A DNA stretch of 64,000 bases from Casuarius casuarius (lineage: Eukaryota; Chordata; Aves; Casuariiformes; Casuariidae): positions 268,882-332,881 of the forward strand of contig PTFA01000420.1 of NCBI GenBank assembly GCA_003342895.1. The letters are read 5' to 3'. Shown here piece by piece: positions 1-10,175 of this stretch. The stretch's first letter is position 1; every line of letters starts with the position of its first letter. The translations under genes and the position numbers were made by a program. A model generated the notes under the pieces. It saw only the letters and a program-made list of their open reading frames with translations. It made no database searches and was not told the DNA's origin.

Positions 1-142
1 GAGCCTTTTCTTTCCATGCGGTACACAATCCAGAACCTCACCTCTGGAGAGAAGATCCATGTCCGTGTGAAGGCTGTGAATGCCAACGGAGCCAGTGTCC
101 CAGCCACCCTGGAGCAGCCAGTCCTCATCAGAGAGATCCTCC
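1..142 (+). CDS. MYBPH: MYBPH exon: end of first FnIII domain
   Basis: Reading frame opens at base 1 and runs 47 codons plus one base to a GTAAGT donor at 143. It contains the F and G strand region of an FnIII domain ([19 protein letters not shown]), followed by the linker [10 protein letters not shown]. The true start of this exon lies before the window. Confidence 0.9.
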
Positions 143-3100
143 GTAAGTAGTGCTCCTGCCATGCACGATCCAGGGTCTGCCACTTNAACCCCCCTTCACT
201 CTGCCCGCTTGCATGTGATAATCCAGCCTTTGACTTCAACATTTTTCTCAATAACTGGGTCCAATTCCCTTGGGGTGGGATGCAGCAGCTTCCTGACCTC
301 AGNAGTATACGTCTATCTTTTAGACAGTGAGGCCTTAGGGGCAAAGGGTTGCAACCAAAATACCCTTAGACCCANGGCCTGGGAGAGCAGACCCATGTTT
401 TCCCATTTCACTGCAAGAACTCGGAAACAGTTGNGTGTTCAGATGTTCAGCACATCTCCTGTCCTTTCTTTGGGCACGCTTACATCTTTGACACACACAN
501 ACATGTTGGGTGGTTGTGCCAGAGGCAGCCTTGTTTATTTAGATGAGGAAAGTTGAGCTGATTGTCTAGAGCATGGGAACTTTAATCATGCTGAACTCGC
601 TAGTAAATAACTTGCTCCCATGCTTAGCAAGACTTGCATTCCTCCTTGGGTGCTGCGAACATGCTGAGGCTGATGTATGATTGCAAAGCTGCTTTTCATT
701 TATTCAAGGGCAACTATAGACTTATTTTCGTGTTCTGAGGAATTACTAATGTGCAAGTTTTTCTATTACTCAAAGAATGCAGCAGATTTCTCAGCTGCTT
801 AAAAATAGTAGTANTAATAAAAATTATTCTGGGAACCATCAGCCTTTGATAGAAAAAGACTTGGAGAAAGCTATTAGTGTCTGGAAAGAGGCTCTGCAGG
901 GTCCATCCTTGGACTCTGCTCAGAAGAAATGAACCTGGCTGGGTAGGTAGTGTCTTGTGCCTTGTCCAAACTCCCACTCTGCCTAGCAGGGCTGAATCCT
1001 TTGGTGATTTAAGCAGAAATGTTAGTGGGAGGAAGTTCTGTCTGGCAGCTAGTATCTCTCTCAGCCGTGTTCACCTCCAGGTCTCAAAGGCATTGTTATT
1101 TCCATTGTGGGGCTGGGGAAACTGAGGCATGGGGAGACTGNGTCGAGATGCCAAATGCACAGCTCAGGTCTCCCACTTCTAGACCCATGGAGCACCCGCT
1201 AAGCTGAACTACCCCTCCAGGCTGCCCGAGGCTAGTCCCAGATGTTTGCACTGGCTGAGAGGCATAAAAATCAGGGACCTGAAGGACCCATGCAAAATCT
1301 GCTCTTGTTCCACACTAAGTGACTGAGGTTTTTAGTTCTTTTTTTTTTTGTTTTACTCTTTTGCTAACTGAAACTCTCAATCAGCAAATGGCACTTGCCT
1401 AGTTTTGCATTTCAGTTGAAATACATCCCTGAATGTAATATCCGGCTTTGCTGAGAAACAAATTGCCCGTCAGTGCCTCGCTAGCACCCCGCAGCCACCC
1501 CACTGGCACTGATGTGCATCAGGCACACACGTCCGTCCCTCTCCGCCCCATCTCTAACCTTCTGGTTTTCACCTTTTATAAAGAAACACATTTTATACCT
1601 CCCAACAGACCATTTATACTTTTACAAGGGGATCAGCAGGGATTTTAAATAGCAACAATACAGAAGGCAGACAGTTTGAAAACAGGTGGCATGAGAGCAG
1701 GCAAGTGGATTTGGGAGGTGGAGAGAGAGAGAGAGGGAGAGAACAGCCACACGTTCAGCACAGGAGTCAGATTTTTCAGGGAAATGGGGCAGGAAAAATG
1801 CCTTCCCGCATGCGGCAATGCTTCNCTTGGGACACTGGCCTTGGCCAGCCCTCTGCAGCTAAGCAAGGCACGTGTGTGCAGGAACTGGGGAGAATACTCA
1901 TGAATTAACATTCCTCCTTGGAGGCCAGGTTTCTCTGCTCCGCTCAGACTGATAAGACCAAGTGTCCGCGTCAATGTATGGATTCCTGGAGCGAATAGCA
2001 GCGTGCGTGGAGGAGAGACTCTCTCAGCTGTCGGTGGGGCCATCTGGGACNGCCGGGCATCTCTCTGCCCTCCCTGGCCCACGCCTGCGTTTTACTCTCA
2101 CAGCTGTTTCGGCATCACTCACTTCTGGTTTAATTCTGGCCGTTGCCCACCCCCCTCCTCATGCCATCCCTCCCCAGAGCTAAACTACGGCACGTTTAAT
2201 CCGGGCAGAGACACACAGTTCTTTTATGAGGGACTCACGTAAACCCGATGCCTCCCCAGAAGGGCCGCTAAGCAGCACAGAGCCGGTAGGGTTACACGGC
2301 TGCTATTTTCACCCCCGGGAAGGAGAGACAAGCTCTATCAGCATTCTCTGGTGGTTTTTTGCTTATCTTTGTTATGTTCCCTTGGGGACGTTAGCCCTCA
2401 TTTTCCAGCCTGGGGCTTTCGCAGCTCCGCACCACCTCAGCCTCTTGGCTGCCCTGACCACGCAGCTAAGGAGGAGGCCTGGTGAGCCTTGTCCTTGGTG
2501 GAAATTGGGTTGTGTGCCTTAGAAAAATCTGCTTTTTGAGTTGGGAGGCAATATTTCCAAACTGGGAGATGCTGTCCTCAGCTTCAGTACCATGAGGGCC
2601 ATGATGTGGTAGTGCTGCTGTGATGCCTCTTCTGGCTAAGCCCATGCGGATCACCATGGACTGGCTGTAACAAAGGGGGTGAATGGTCCATCGGGGGGGT
2701 GTCATTGGGTTGATTCCAATGGTCAAGGACAAATGGGGATGTAATTTTGGGGTGCTGGCAAAGGGGTGGGCTGGCAGGGCCCCGCAGGGAAGCACAGTCT
2801 GGGAGACAAGAGGGAAGAGGTGGCTGTGTTTCTGGACTGGATGTCCTGATGGCCAAGCGGGGGGATGTGTGGGGTGGGTCAGNCTGTGTGGGATCTCTCA
2901 GGCTGCAAGAGATTTCCCAGAGCCACGTGACGACGCTGGCCCTGCGGCGTGGCTTCTGCTCCCCCAGAGCTCCCGAGGATCCGTGTACCCCGTCACCTGC
3001 GNCAGACTTATGTCAGGCACGTTGGGGATGCTGTGAACCTGATGATCCCTTTCCAGGTAGGTGGGTGATGGTCCCCATAGAGGTGCATTCTTGCGTGAGC

Positions 3101-6100
3101 ATTTTGTGCCTGCTGCAGGGGGGGGATGGAGGGGACTGTGCCTGGATGGAGGCTGTGAGAGCAGAAGGGGCCACTAGTCCCCTGCATGTCCCTGTTGAGC
3201 CCCCAGGCTGAGTGAGTCGGGAGGAGTGGTCTAGGGGCTGCTGGCACCACAGTGCCCAGCGATGGGCTGAGCTGGCAGCCAGGGCTGGCCTCTTCCACCC
3301 TCTGTTTTGCCTTNGATTCCCATCGTGACAAGTCCCAGCTCCTCCACGCTTGATCCTGCAGGTGACCTGGGACGAGGGGTTTTACTCTCTCCATATCTCC
3401 CAATGGGAAACCAAACTGGGGGCACAGGTGCATCATCTGGGCCCCTCCGTTAACCAAAGCAGGGTGACCCCCAAATCTTCCCTCATGGCTGTTGGTGGGC
3501 ACCGGAGAGCATGTGCACTTCCCTGGGCCTCAGGAGAGGTGGCTGCCTTCCCTTGGGATTTAATCCCTCAGACCNTTTCACTGCAGGTTGATTTTTGCAG
3601 TGATTTTTCTAGCTAGCATGAGGTGCCTGGGGTCAGCCGTGATCTGGCTTCTCCTCTTCCTCCATCTCATGTGGGCTGGAGGGTGGCAGCCATGCAGGAG
3701 CCAGGGTGTGAACCCCTCTCTTGTTCCTGCCCAGTGCCCATCTCTGCTCACCCAGGATCCNTACTGATGGTGCTGACAGTAGGAAAACCTCAAAAAAACT
3801 AAGACGTGGGCTGAATATTTTGTTCGGAGCAGGGCAGCCCCAGCTTCTGAGTGATGGGGAGGGAGAGGCTGGTGCTGGTGGGTCAAACTGGAGTTCACCT
3901 GCTTGGCTGATTTATTGCACGTTCTCTGGAGAGGCCCCAAAGTGTTTCCACCACAGCATCTGTGGTTGAACAGCTCCAGCTACGAAACATCCAGGTGTAG
4001 AGCAGGGGAAAGGAAGCGAGAGGCAGAAAGCTGCCCCTACGATGAGGGACGTGCCTATGCCACGTCTAGTTGGCAGCTGGGAGGCAGTGCTGGCCACACT
4101 CCAGGCATGAATCAGCCCTGGACACCGCATACAAGTCCCTACTGCCAGGCTTGAATCTGGGCTCAGAGCCTGGGCAACGTGAGCTCAGGTCTGCAAAGCC
4201 CTGGGCAGGCAGAGGTGGGCTTGCTCTGGGGCAGCTTCGGGGACCAGTGCAAGAGCATCAGCTTGGAGCCTGACAGCTTCCCTGCAGTGGGGCTAGCAGG
4301 GATCAGCTGTAGTTTCTTCCCTGGTGACTGTGGGATGGGAGAGGTTCTACCATGCCATAGCTGTCTGGAGAAAGTTGGTAGCTCTGCTCACCCTTCCCTC
4401 TAGCAGGACTAGTTGGGACCATGNTCTCGAGCAGCTCCTAACCTGCCCACCTTGGGTTGTTCCAGGGAAAGCCACAACCCCAGGTGATCTGGACCAAGGA
4501 TGGCCAGCCCCTAGACACCAAGCGCATCAACATCCGCAATGGGGAGAAGGACACAATCTTTTTCATCCGTGAGGCGCAGCGCAGTGACTCTGGCAAGTAC
4601 CAGCTCACCGTCCGGATAAATGGAGCGGAGGACAAAGCCACTGTGGAGATCCAAGTGATTGGTAAGATGTGGGATGCGGCCCTGCAAGGTCACTGCTGTT
4701 TGCCTACAGTGAGATGCCCTGGGGTCTCATTTCTGGGGGCAGCTCCTGTCCTGGGTGGGAAGGGACAGGGCCAGCAACAAGGCAGGGGACTGTGGGGTTG
4801 CTCTTCCAGTGTGTGGAGGACTCTGGTGCCAATTTGCTGTGGTTGGGGATGCAGGGTTTCTGTTAGCCTATGTCCTTGTGCAGAGCTCAGTCAGCTTCTT
4901 GTCCCTTGTGTGTTGCAATAGCACAAGAAGAGAGTAGAAGCAGGGTGCAGGGGATGGTCAAAGTGCAGAATTTGGGGAGAGCAAATTGGGATGCCACCCT
5001 GTGAGGGTTTGCAATTGCAGAGCCACCAGGCCCCCCCCAGAACCTGAAGCTGGTGGATGTGTGGGGCTTTAACGTGGCCCTGGAGTGGACTCCCCCGGCG
5101 GACAACGGGAACTCCGAGATCAAAGGCTACACGGTGCAGAAGTCGGACAAGAAGAGTGGGGTGAGTCTGGGCACTCCTGGGAACCACAGCACCAAGTGCC
5201 CTGGTGCTGGCAGTGCCCTGGTGGGCTTTGCAGTGGGAAGGGGAGGCACGAACTGCTGTTGTCTCCCCACCATCATCTTCTTTCTTTGAACAGTCTGGCT
5301 TTCCTTACCACTCTCCCTTTCCTCCCAGAAATGGTTCACGGTGCTGGAGCGCTGCACTCGCACCAGCTGCACCGTCTCTGACCTCATCATGGGCAATACC
5401 TATTCCTTCCGTGTGTTTGCGGAGAATGCCGGTGGGCTGAGCGAGAAAGCAGCCGTCACCTCCAGCGTAGCCCACATCACAAAGACAAGTGAGGACAGGG
5501 TCCTGACTCTGGGAGGGCTTGTGGGAGGTGTCCTGTCCCCCTTTGGGCTGGTCAGGGGCTTCCAGGGCCCTTGGCATCGTCAGCGGTAGTGCTGCCATGC
5601 TGGTCCCCAGGATGAGACCTGTGGGAATGAGGCAGTCCATCTATGGGGCAGAGGTACAGAAGTCCCCTGTCCTCCCTCTGCACCTCCTTCCACCTTTGGG
5701 GAAGGCTGGTGCCGTGACCAGACTCCTGGGAGGGGTCAGGACACGAACATCCTGGCCCCCAGCCCATGGACTGGTCAACCCCACTTGCAGGAGGACCCAA
5801 ATGGGTCATGGGGTCCCTGGCACTAGGTTCGCTTCCTGCTGGATGGGAGTCTGGAAGGCACAGTACGGGGCTGTCCTGGGCAGGGGAGATGCCCCAAGAC
5901 TGCAGTAGGAGGCAAGGATTCAGACCTAGACTACCTTCCCCCCTTTCTCCAGGGTGAGGTTGAAGGAGTAAGAAAGGGTGAGGAACAGCCCCAGCTTTGC
6001 CCCACCACTCAAGGCAAGTGGAGGAAGAGACCCTTGCAATGGTCCATCCCAGAACCCAGGCTCAAATCCAGCATCCCTCAGCCCTGCTCTCCCCCGNTCT

Positions 6101-9100
6101 ATTTCCATCCTGCTCCCTGGTAACATGCAGTGAGTCAGGGATCTTGGCCNCCCCGCAGAGCCTGCCTCCAGCTCCTGTTTCTGCCCACTGTATTTTGTGG
6201 GTGGAAGAGGAGATTGAGAGCTGTCTGGTCTGGATGTCACCTGCTGCACAGAGCNTGCATCACACAGTTGGTTTAGAGANGGGCATCCTCCCCTTGCAAG
6301 GACCCTGCACCATCCCCGCCAGCACTAATGTAGCATGGTTGGATGAGAAGGTATTTATAGGCAGGGCTGGTGAGAGCTGAAGACAAGGTCCTGGAGTCAG
6401 GCTAGGTGCTGTTTGGCTTATTTTGTGAGGGAGCAGAAGTACTTTGGGGTACCCTGGGCTGAGTTCCCTTGACCATACGGCTGGTCAGCCCAGGAGACCC
6501 AGCTCTGCTGCAGCCAGCTGTTGCCCTAATTTCCTAGAAACTGTTTACCAGCCTGAGAAGATCCCGCACCGAGACATGATGGAGCCCCCAAAGTTCACCC
6601 AGCCCCTTACAGACCGAACCACCACCCGGGGCTACAGCACACACCTCTTCTGCTCTGTCCGAGGCTTCCCCCAGGTCAGTAGCTGGATCTCTCCTCCATG
6701 GACGACATCGTCTATGCATGTGGGGAGCCACTGGCTGGGTTTNGCAAAGTGACTGGAGGTGCTGGGTGATGGCTGCTTGTGCTGGGTTAGGGTTTGATTG
6801 TGGTTAAGGGGTTGCAGCTGCCCTCTGACACAAACCAGGGCAAGTCTGGTTATGTTTGCACAGTGGAAGTGAGAGACTGGTTTCACTTCTAGCCATGTCG
6901 TTTCCTNCTCCACTGGGGAAGAAGTGTGGGGCAGTGGTTAGAGCTCAGGGCCGGAAGATTTGGCTCTTCACATTGCCCTTCACTGTGGATCCTGCTGCAG
7001 CCACCAGCTTCAGGCAGGGCCTGGACAAGGCAAGAAACAGCTTTGGGAGGTGGCTGTGTTTTGGGGCTTATTTCTCTGCCTGCCTCAAAATGAATGAAAA
7101 ACCCTGCTGCCTTCCAGCCCAAAATCATCTGGATGAAAAATCAGATGGAAATACGGGAAGACCCCAAGTACATAGCGATGATTGAGCAGGGCGTCTGCTC
7201 CCTGGAAATCCGCAAGCCCAGCCCCTTTGACGGGGGCGTCTACACCTGCAAAGCTGTGAACCCCTTAGGGGAAGCCTCGGTAGACTGCAAACTTGATGTG
7301 AAAGGTAAGATGGGCTGGGGAAACTGAGGATCAGGTCCAGGAATCTCCCTGCCTACCTTTCCCTGTTCTCCCTTCTGCAGTAACATGGTTTGTCCCTGTT
7401 TTACATTAAGAGTCCAAGTGATGGAGGAGTCTCAGGGCACTGGGCAACCCTGTAGAGCTGGAAGCTCTGGGCTTCTTGGGTTTACGGTCTTGCAGCATGC
7501 CTTGGTCCTGAAATCCCCTTCCTCTCATTTATGGCCAAGAGTAGGGAGGAAACCAGAAACTGCAGAGTTAAAGGACCAGAGATGCTGGTGGAGGCCAGGA
7601 CAGTTGTCTACTCTTCAGTGAATCCACCAGGACTCTGCTGTGCTCCAAGTCACNTGCAAGCCATGTGTATGGGGGCTGTGCCAAAACTACGCCAAAGCCA
7701 AGAGGTGCCTGTCCCATGGCCAGGACACCTGNCTTGAGAGGGACAGTCCCAGCACCTTGTCCTGGATGGTGAGGTGACTGTCCAGAGCTGGTCAGATGAC
7801 ACAGGACGCTGCTGTCCCTTGCCTGGCTTGTGCTGGTGTGCACAGCACCCAGGGAAGATCCCACTGGGCTCTTTCATTTCAGGAGGTCCTGAAAATGCCT
7901 GTGGGTGCTGTGTCCCTGACTGTCCTTGCCTGTAGAGCCAGGACAGCTGGAGGACAGCCAAGGAAAGGTCCCAAGCCCTCACCACCCCTCAGCATGACCA
8001 ACAAGCACCACATCTGTCAGTCGTGTGAACATCTAAACCTGTTNGTAGATGGATTTTTCTTGTGACCGCAAAGTGTATCTGCCAAACCCGGACAGGGTCA
8101 TATCCTTGTCCCCCAGCCTCTCTTGAACAGCTGCCAGGATCCTGGGCTGACCTGCTGGGGTTAATTCCTCCTTCCTGTCCCCTTCGCTTCCCATATCCTT
8201 CCCCAGTGAGAGTCAAGGATGCATTGATCCCCTTGCTGCAAAATGTCCTTGTTTCCAGGACAAACTCCCTTCTGGTACCCTGTGCCACCCTGGGAAGGTG
8301 GAAAGGATTTGTGCCTGGCTCCTCCAGGCCATCCTCAGTGTTTGGAAGGAGGAAGTACCGTGTGAAGACCCTGATCGGGTTCCCTCCTGCAGGCATCCTA
8401 CAGCTTTTCAGTGTTTCCCTGATACCATCTCCTTAAGCTGAGCGTTGCAGCTGCCATATTAAATGTCCTCAGGCAGAACTATCAATGGCAAAGAGCCATG
8501 GCTTGGCTGNGTGACTGGCCCACTCCACCCACAGCCAAGTTGCTCTGATTTATGTCTTGGGGTCCTGCCCAGAATTTCCAGCTCACATTTCCCTGCTTCA
8601 GCAGAGTATCCAGGCCAGTCCTGTGTGGAGGCACCCTGCTTGCTTCACCTNCCCCTCAGGCACCTCTTTTGGGCCCTGCAGACCCACCTGAGGATGCAGG
8701 AGGTTGCATGCCAACCCCCCCCACGCTGAACCAATGTTTCTCAAGTCACAGTGTTGAACACGTGTTATTTTTATTACTTTGCCTCCTGTGGCTTCCCGGC
8801 ACATGGTTGCCCCAAGACACACTCTGCCCTACTTCCCGCGCATGCAGAGCCGTGATCCGGCTGGCGCCCAGCACCCTCAGTGCCTGCTGAAGCCACGGAG
8901 CTTTTCAGCACGTTGTGGGGTCGGTGTTTGGCTTTGNAGCAGCTGGTGCCAGGGCTTCCAGCCGGTGCGGTGAGCAGTGACCCAGCCAGCCCTGGCCACG
9001 CTGCCCTGCAGGCAGGGCCATAAGTGCAGCCATGCAGGCAGCACAGCGGAGTCAGCAAGGAGGCNGAGGGCAGCTTGTTGTTTCGCTGGGGACACAAGGC

Positions 9101-9354
9101 TCTTGGGAATTGCCCGGACTGAGGTTCAGGCTGGGACTGCGGAGGTCTTGGAGACAAACTGGCCAGGAGCAGGCAGCAATGACAGCCTACACAGTCACTC
9201 AGAGCATGTGCGCATGGGGGTGGCGGGTGTAGGTGCATGTTGGTGGTGCACGTGAGCAGATTCGTCATGCCCTGGCTCGCTTTTAGAAGGTGAGCGAGGT
9301 GAGGGGCGTTCAGGGGTTTATCATCTGCTGTGCTTTCCCGCAGTGCCCCAGTGA
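1..9354 (+). CDS. MYBPH: Myosin-binding protein H, 3' part (8 coding exons, 5' end outside window)
   Basis: Thick-filament protein of striated muscle that binds myosin in the A band; it has the C-terminal domain order of myosin-binding protein C (FnIII-Ig-FnIII-Ig). Exons joined by phase: 1-142, 2968-3056, 4466-4661, 5021-5160, 5329-5488, 6538-6674, 7118-7304, 9344-9354, giving 353 visible residues. Residues 1-40 finish the first FnIII domain, about 50-143 are an Ig domain, 144-243 the second FnIII domain and about 256-350 the last Ig domain, ending V-P-Q before TGA. Every junction has GT/AG borders and matching phases (1,0,1,0,1,0,1). The N-terminal region and first half of the first FnIII domain lie upstream of the window. 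MYBPHL and MYBPC genes share the domain order, but the short VPQ end and the ADORA1/MYOG neighbourhood favour MYBPH. Family knowledge supplies the function; domains and splicing are read from the sequence. Confidence 0.93.
1088..1165 (+). repeat. MIR-like SINE remnant
   Basis: The stretch reads as the core of a MIR/CORE-SINE: CATTGTTATTTCC, then GGGGAAACTGAGGCATGGGGAGA. The GGGGAAACTGAGGCA core in forward orientation is the most conserved part of that family. Confidence 0.5.
1720..1742. repeat. GA microsatellite
   Basis: About ten GA units with one GGGA interruption, in a MYBPH intron. Confidence 0.8.
2968..3056 (+). CDS. MYBPH: MYBPH exon: start of first Ig domain
   Basis: Begins after a C-rich tract and CAG at 2967, phase 1, and ends at a GTAGGT donor at 3057, phase 0. 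It encodes the linker and A/B strands ([14 protein letters not shown], then [12 protein letters not shown]). This linker is typical of the C7-C8 junction of MyBP-C and MyBP-H. The N at 3002 is the third base of a CGN arginine codon, so the residue is not affected. Confidence 0.9.
3057..4465 (+). other. MYBPH intron
   Basis: 1.4-kb phase-0 intron. I see no exon-like segment, repeat or regulatory motif that stands out. Confidence 0.7.
4466..4661 (+). CDS. MYBPH: MYBPH exon: body of first Ig domain
   Basis: Phase 0 in, phase 1 out (GTAAGA donor at 4662). It encodes 65 full codons with the Ig I-set hallmarks: the tryptophan of strand C ([11 protein letters not shown]), the D-x-G-x-Y-type motif SDSGKYQL near strand F, and a closing VEIQVI strand. 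The Y-x-L form replaces the usual Y-x-C in this domain type. Confidence 0.93.
5021..5160 (+). CDS. MYBPH: MYBPH exon: first half of second FnIII domain
   Basis: Acceptor GCAATTGCAG at 5011-5020, donor GTGAGT at 5161. It encodes the proline-rich FnIII start ([11 protein letters not shown]), the conserved core tryptophan ([17 protein letters not shown]) and the strand ending in KSDKKSG. Splitting an FnIII domain over two exons with phases 1 and 0 is the usual arrangement in this family. Confidence 0.93.
5329..5488 (+). CDS. MYBPH: MYBPH exon: second half of second FnIII domain
   Basis: Acceptor CCTCCCAG at 5321-5328; donor GTGAGG at 5489, phase 1. It encodes [20 protein letters not shown] and then the FnIII signature G-N-x-Y-x-F-R-V-x-A-E-N, ending in a threonine-rich linker. 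The phase joins cleanly to the next exon. Confidence 0.93.
5489..6537 (+). other. MYBPH intron
   Basis: 1.05-kb phase-1 intron separating the second FnIII domain from the last Ig domain. Nothing distinctive was found in it. Confidence 0.7.
6538..6674 (+). CDS. MYBPH: MYBPH exon: linker and start of last Ig domain
   Basis: Acceptor TTTCCTAG at 6530-6537, donor GTCAGT at 6675, phase 0 out. It encodes a charged linker ([17 protein letters not shown]) and the first strands of the C10-like Ig domain, including the strand-B cysteine ([11 protein letters not shown]). Confidence 0.92.
7118..7304 (+). CDS. MYBPH: MYBPH exon: body of last Ig domain
   Basis: Acceptor CCTTCCAG ends at 7117; donor GTAAGA at 7305, phase 1. 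It encodes the strand-C tryptophan ([18 protein letters not shown]) and the strand-F motif D-G-G-V-Y-T-C-K-A, ending in VDCKLDVK. This C-terminal Ig domain is the one linked to myosin tail binding in the MyBP family. Confidence 0.93.
7305..9343 (+). other. MYBPH intron before the terminal codons
   Basis: 2.0-kb phase-1 intron that separates the last Ig domain from the three final codons. It has several short open frames but none with family similarity or usable splice borders. Confidence 0.65.
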
Positions 9355-9385
9355 GGATAACTCAGAGCGCGAGATGAAGAGTGAG
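9344..9385 (+). CDS. MYBPH: MYBPH penultimate exon: last 3 codons, stop and start of 3' UTR
   Basis: After a 2-kb intron, acceptor TTTCCCGCAG at 9334-9343 adds TG to the split valine codon, then CCC CAG TGA: the protein ends V-P-Q. The exon continues 31 bases past the stop to GAG|GTAAGT (donor at 9386). The intron lies less than 50 bases past the stop, so by the usual rule the transcript should not trigger nonsense-mediated decay. Confidence 0.85.
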
Positions 9386-9985
9386 GTAAGTCTGNGTTGT
9401 AGCTGCAGGATGGAGGAGGGATGGATTAGTCCATCAGGGAGGGAGCGCATTGAATGTCCTGGATTAGCCCTTGTCAGCTGCTGACAGGCCCAGCCAAGGG
9501 CTGCCTTGACCAAGAGCTGGAGATGTGCTGGTGGGGTGGGATGCTGCAGGGCCTGAGATAAACCTGCCCCTTTCCAAGATGAAGGGAGGGTAGTAAGTGT
9601 GGGCAGGAGAGGAGGAGATGTATGGGGAGACTGNTGGGCCTGGCAGGCACCTGGGCAGTGGATTTGCAGGGGGGCAGAGCCTGGGGTTTGTAGACAGGGG
9701 CTGGAGACACAGGGTGCCAGGGATTGATCGCACATGGGGGGCAAGTACTGGAACTGGGGGCAGGTAAAAAGGGGTGCAGGTTTGGTCTGGTGGAAAAACA
9801 GAGCTAAAGGCTGGACCTGAACTTTGTGGGGTGGAAGAGAACAGAGGAGCTGGGTCAGGCTTTTCTTGTATTGGAGACATGGCTGGGACCAGGTTTCCCA
9901 TCTGATTCCAGACCACCAGTCTCCTGGCCCATGTGTGGCAGCAGTGCCCTTGTCGGGACCCAAGTCTCATTCTTTNCTTCTGTAG

Positions 9986-10175
9986 GTGGATGCTGCAGCT
10001 CACAGCCCAGTCAACGTTTGGTATTGTAGCACGAGGTGATGCTCCCGCCATGGCCTGTGGGCCTGCCCCCTCCCTGGCAGTGCACCTAGGCGGCCCATGT
10101 GTCCACCCTGCCACGACACAGTCCTTCCTGGTTATGTCCTTAGCTGTGACAATAAATCTGTTTGAGGAGATGCTG
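9986..10175 (+). other. MYBPH: MYBPH last exon, 3' UTR only
   Basis: A pyrimidine-rich acceptor ending TTCTGTAG at 9985 opens a non-coding exon that reaches the AATAAA at 10151 and probable cleavage some 20 bases on. The frame is not open across it in a way that would extend MYBPH. The acceptor call rests on splice consensus and the poly(A) signal, not on transcript data. Confidence 0.7.
10151..10156 (+). terminator. MYBPH: MYBPH poly(A) signal
   Basis: Canonical AATAAA about 800 bases past the stop in genomic distance and 165 bases into the last exon, followed by a T/G-rich stretch. It is the first good signal on the + strand after the coding end. Confidence 0.75.

Larger units (their letters stand above)
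143..2967 (+). other. MYBPH intron
   Basis: 2.8-kb intron between phase-1 borders. It holds a short GA microsatellite at 1720-1742 and a MIR-like SINE remnant near 1090-1165. No open frame in it has splice sites and phases that would add an exon. Confidence 0.7.
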
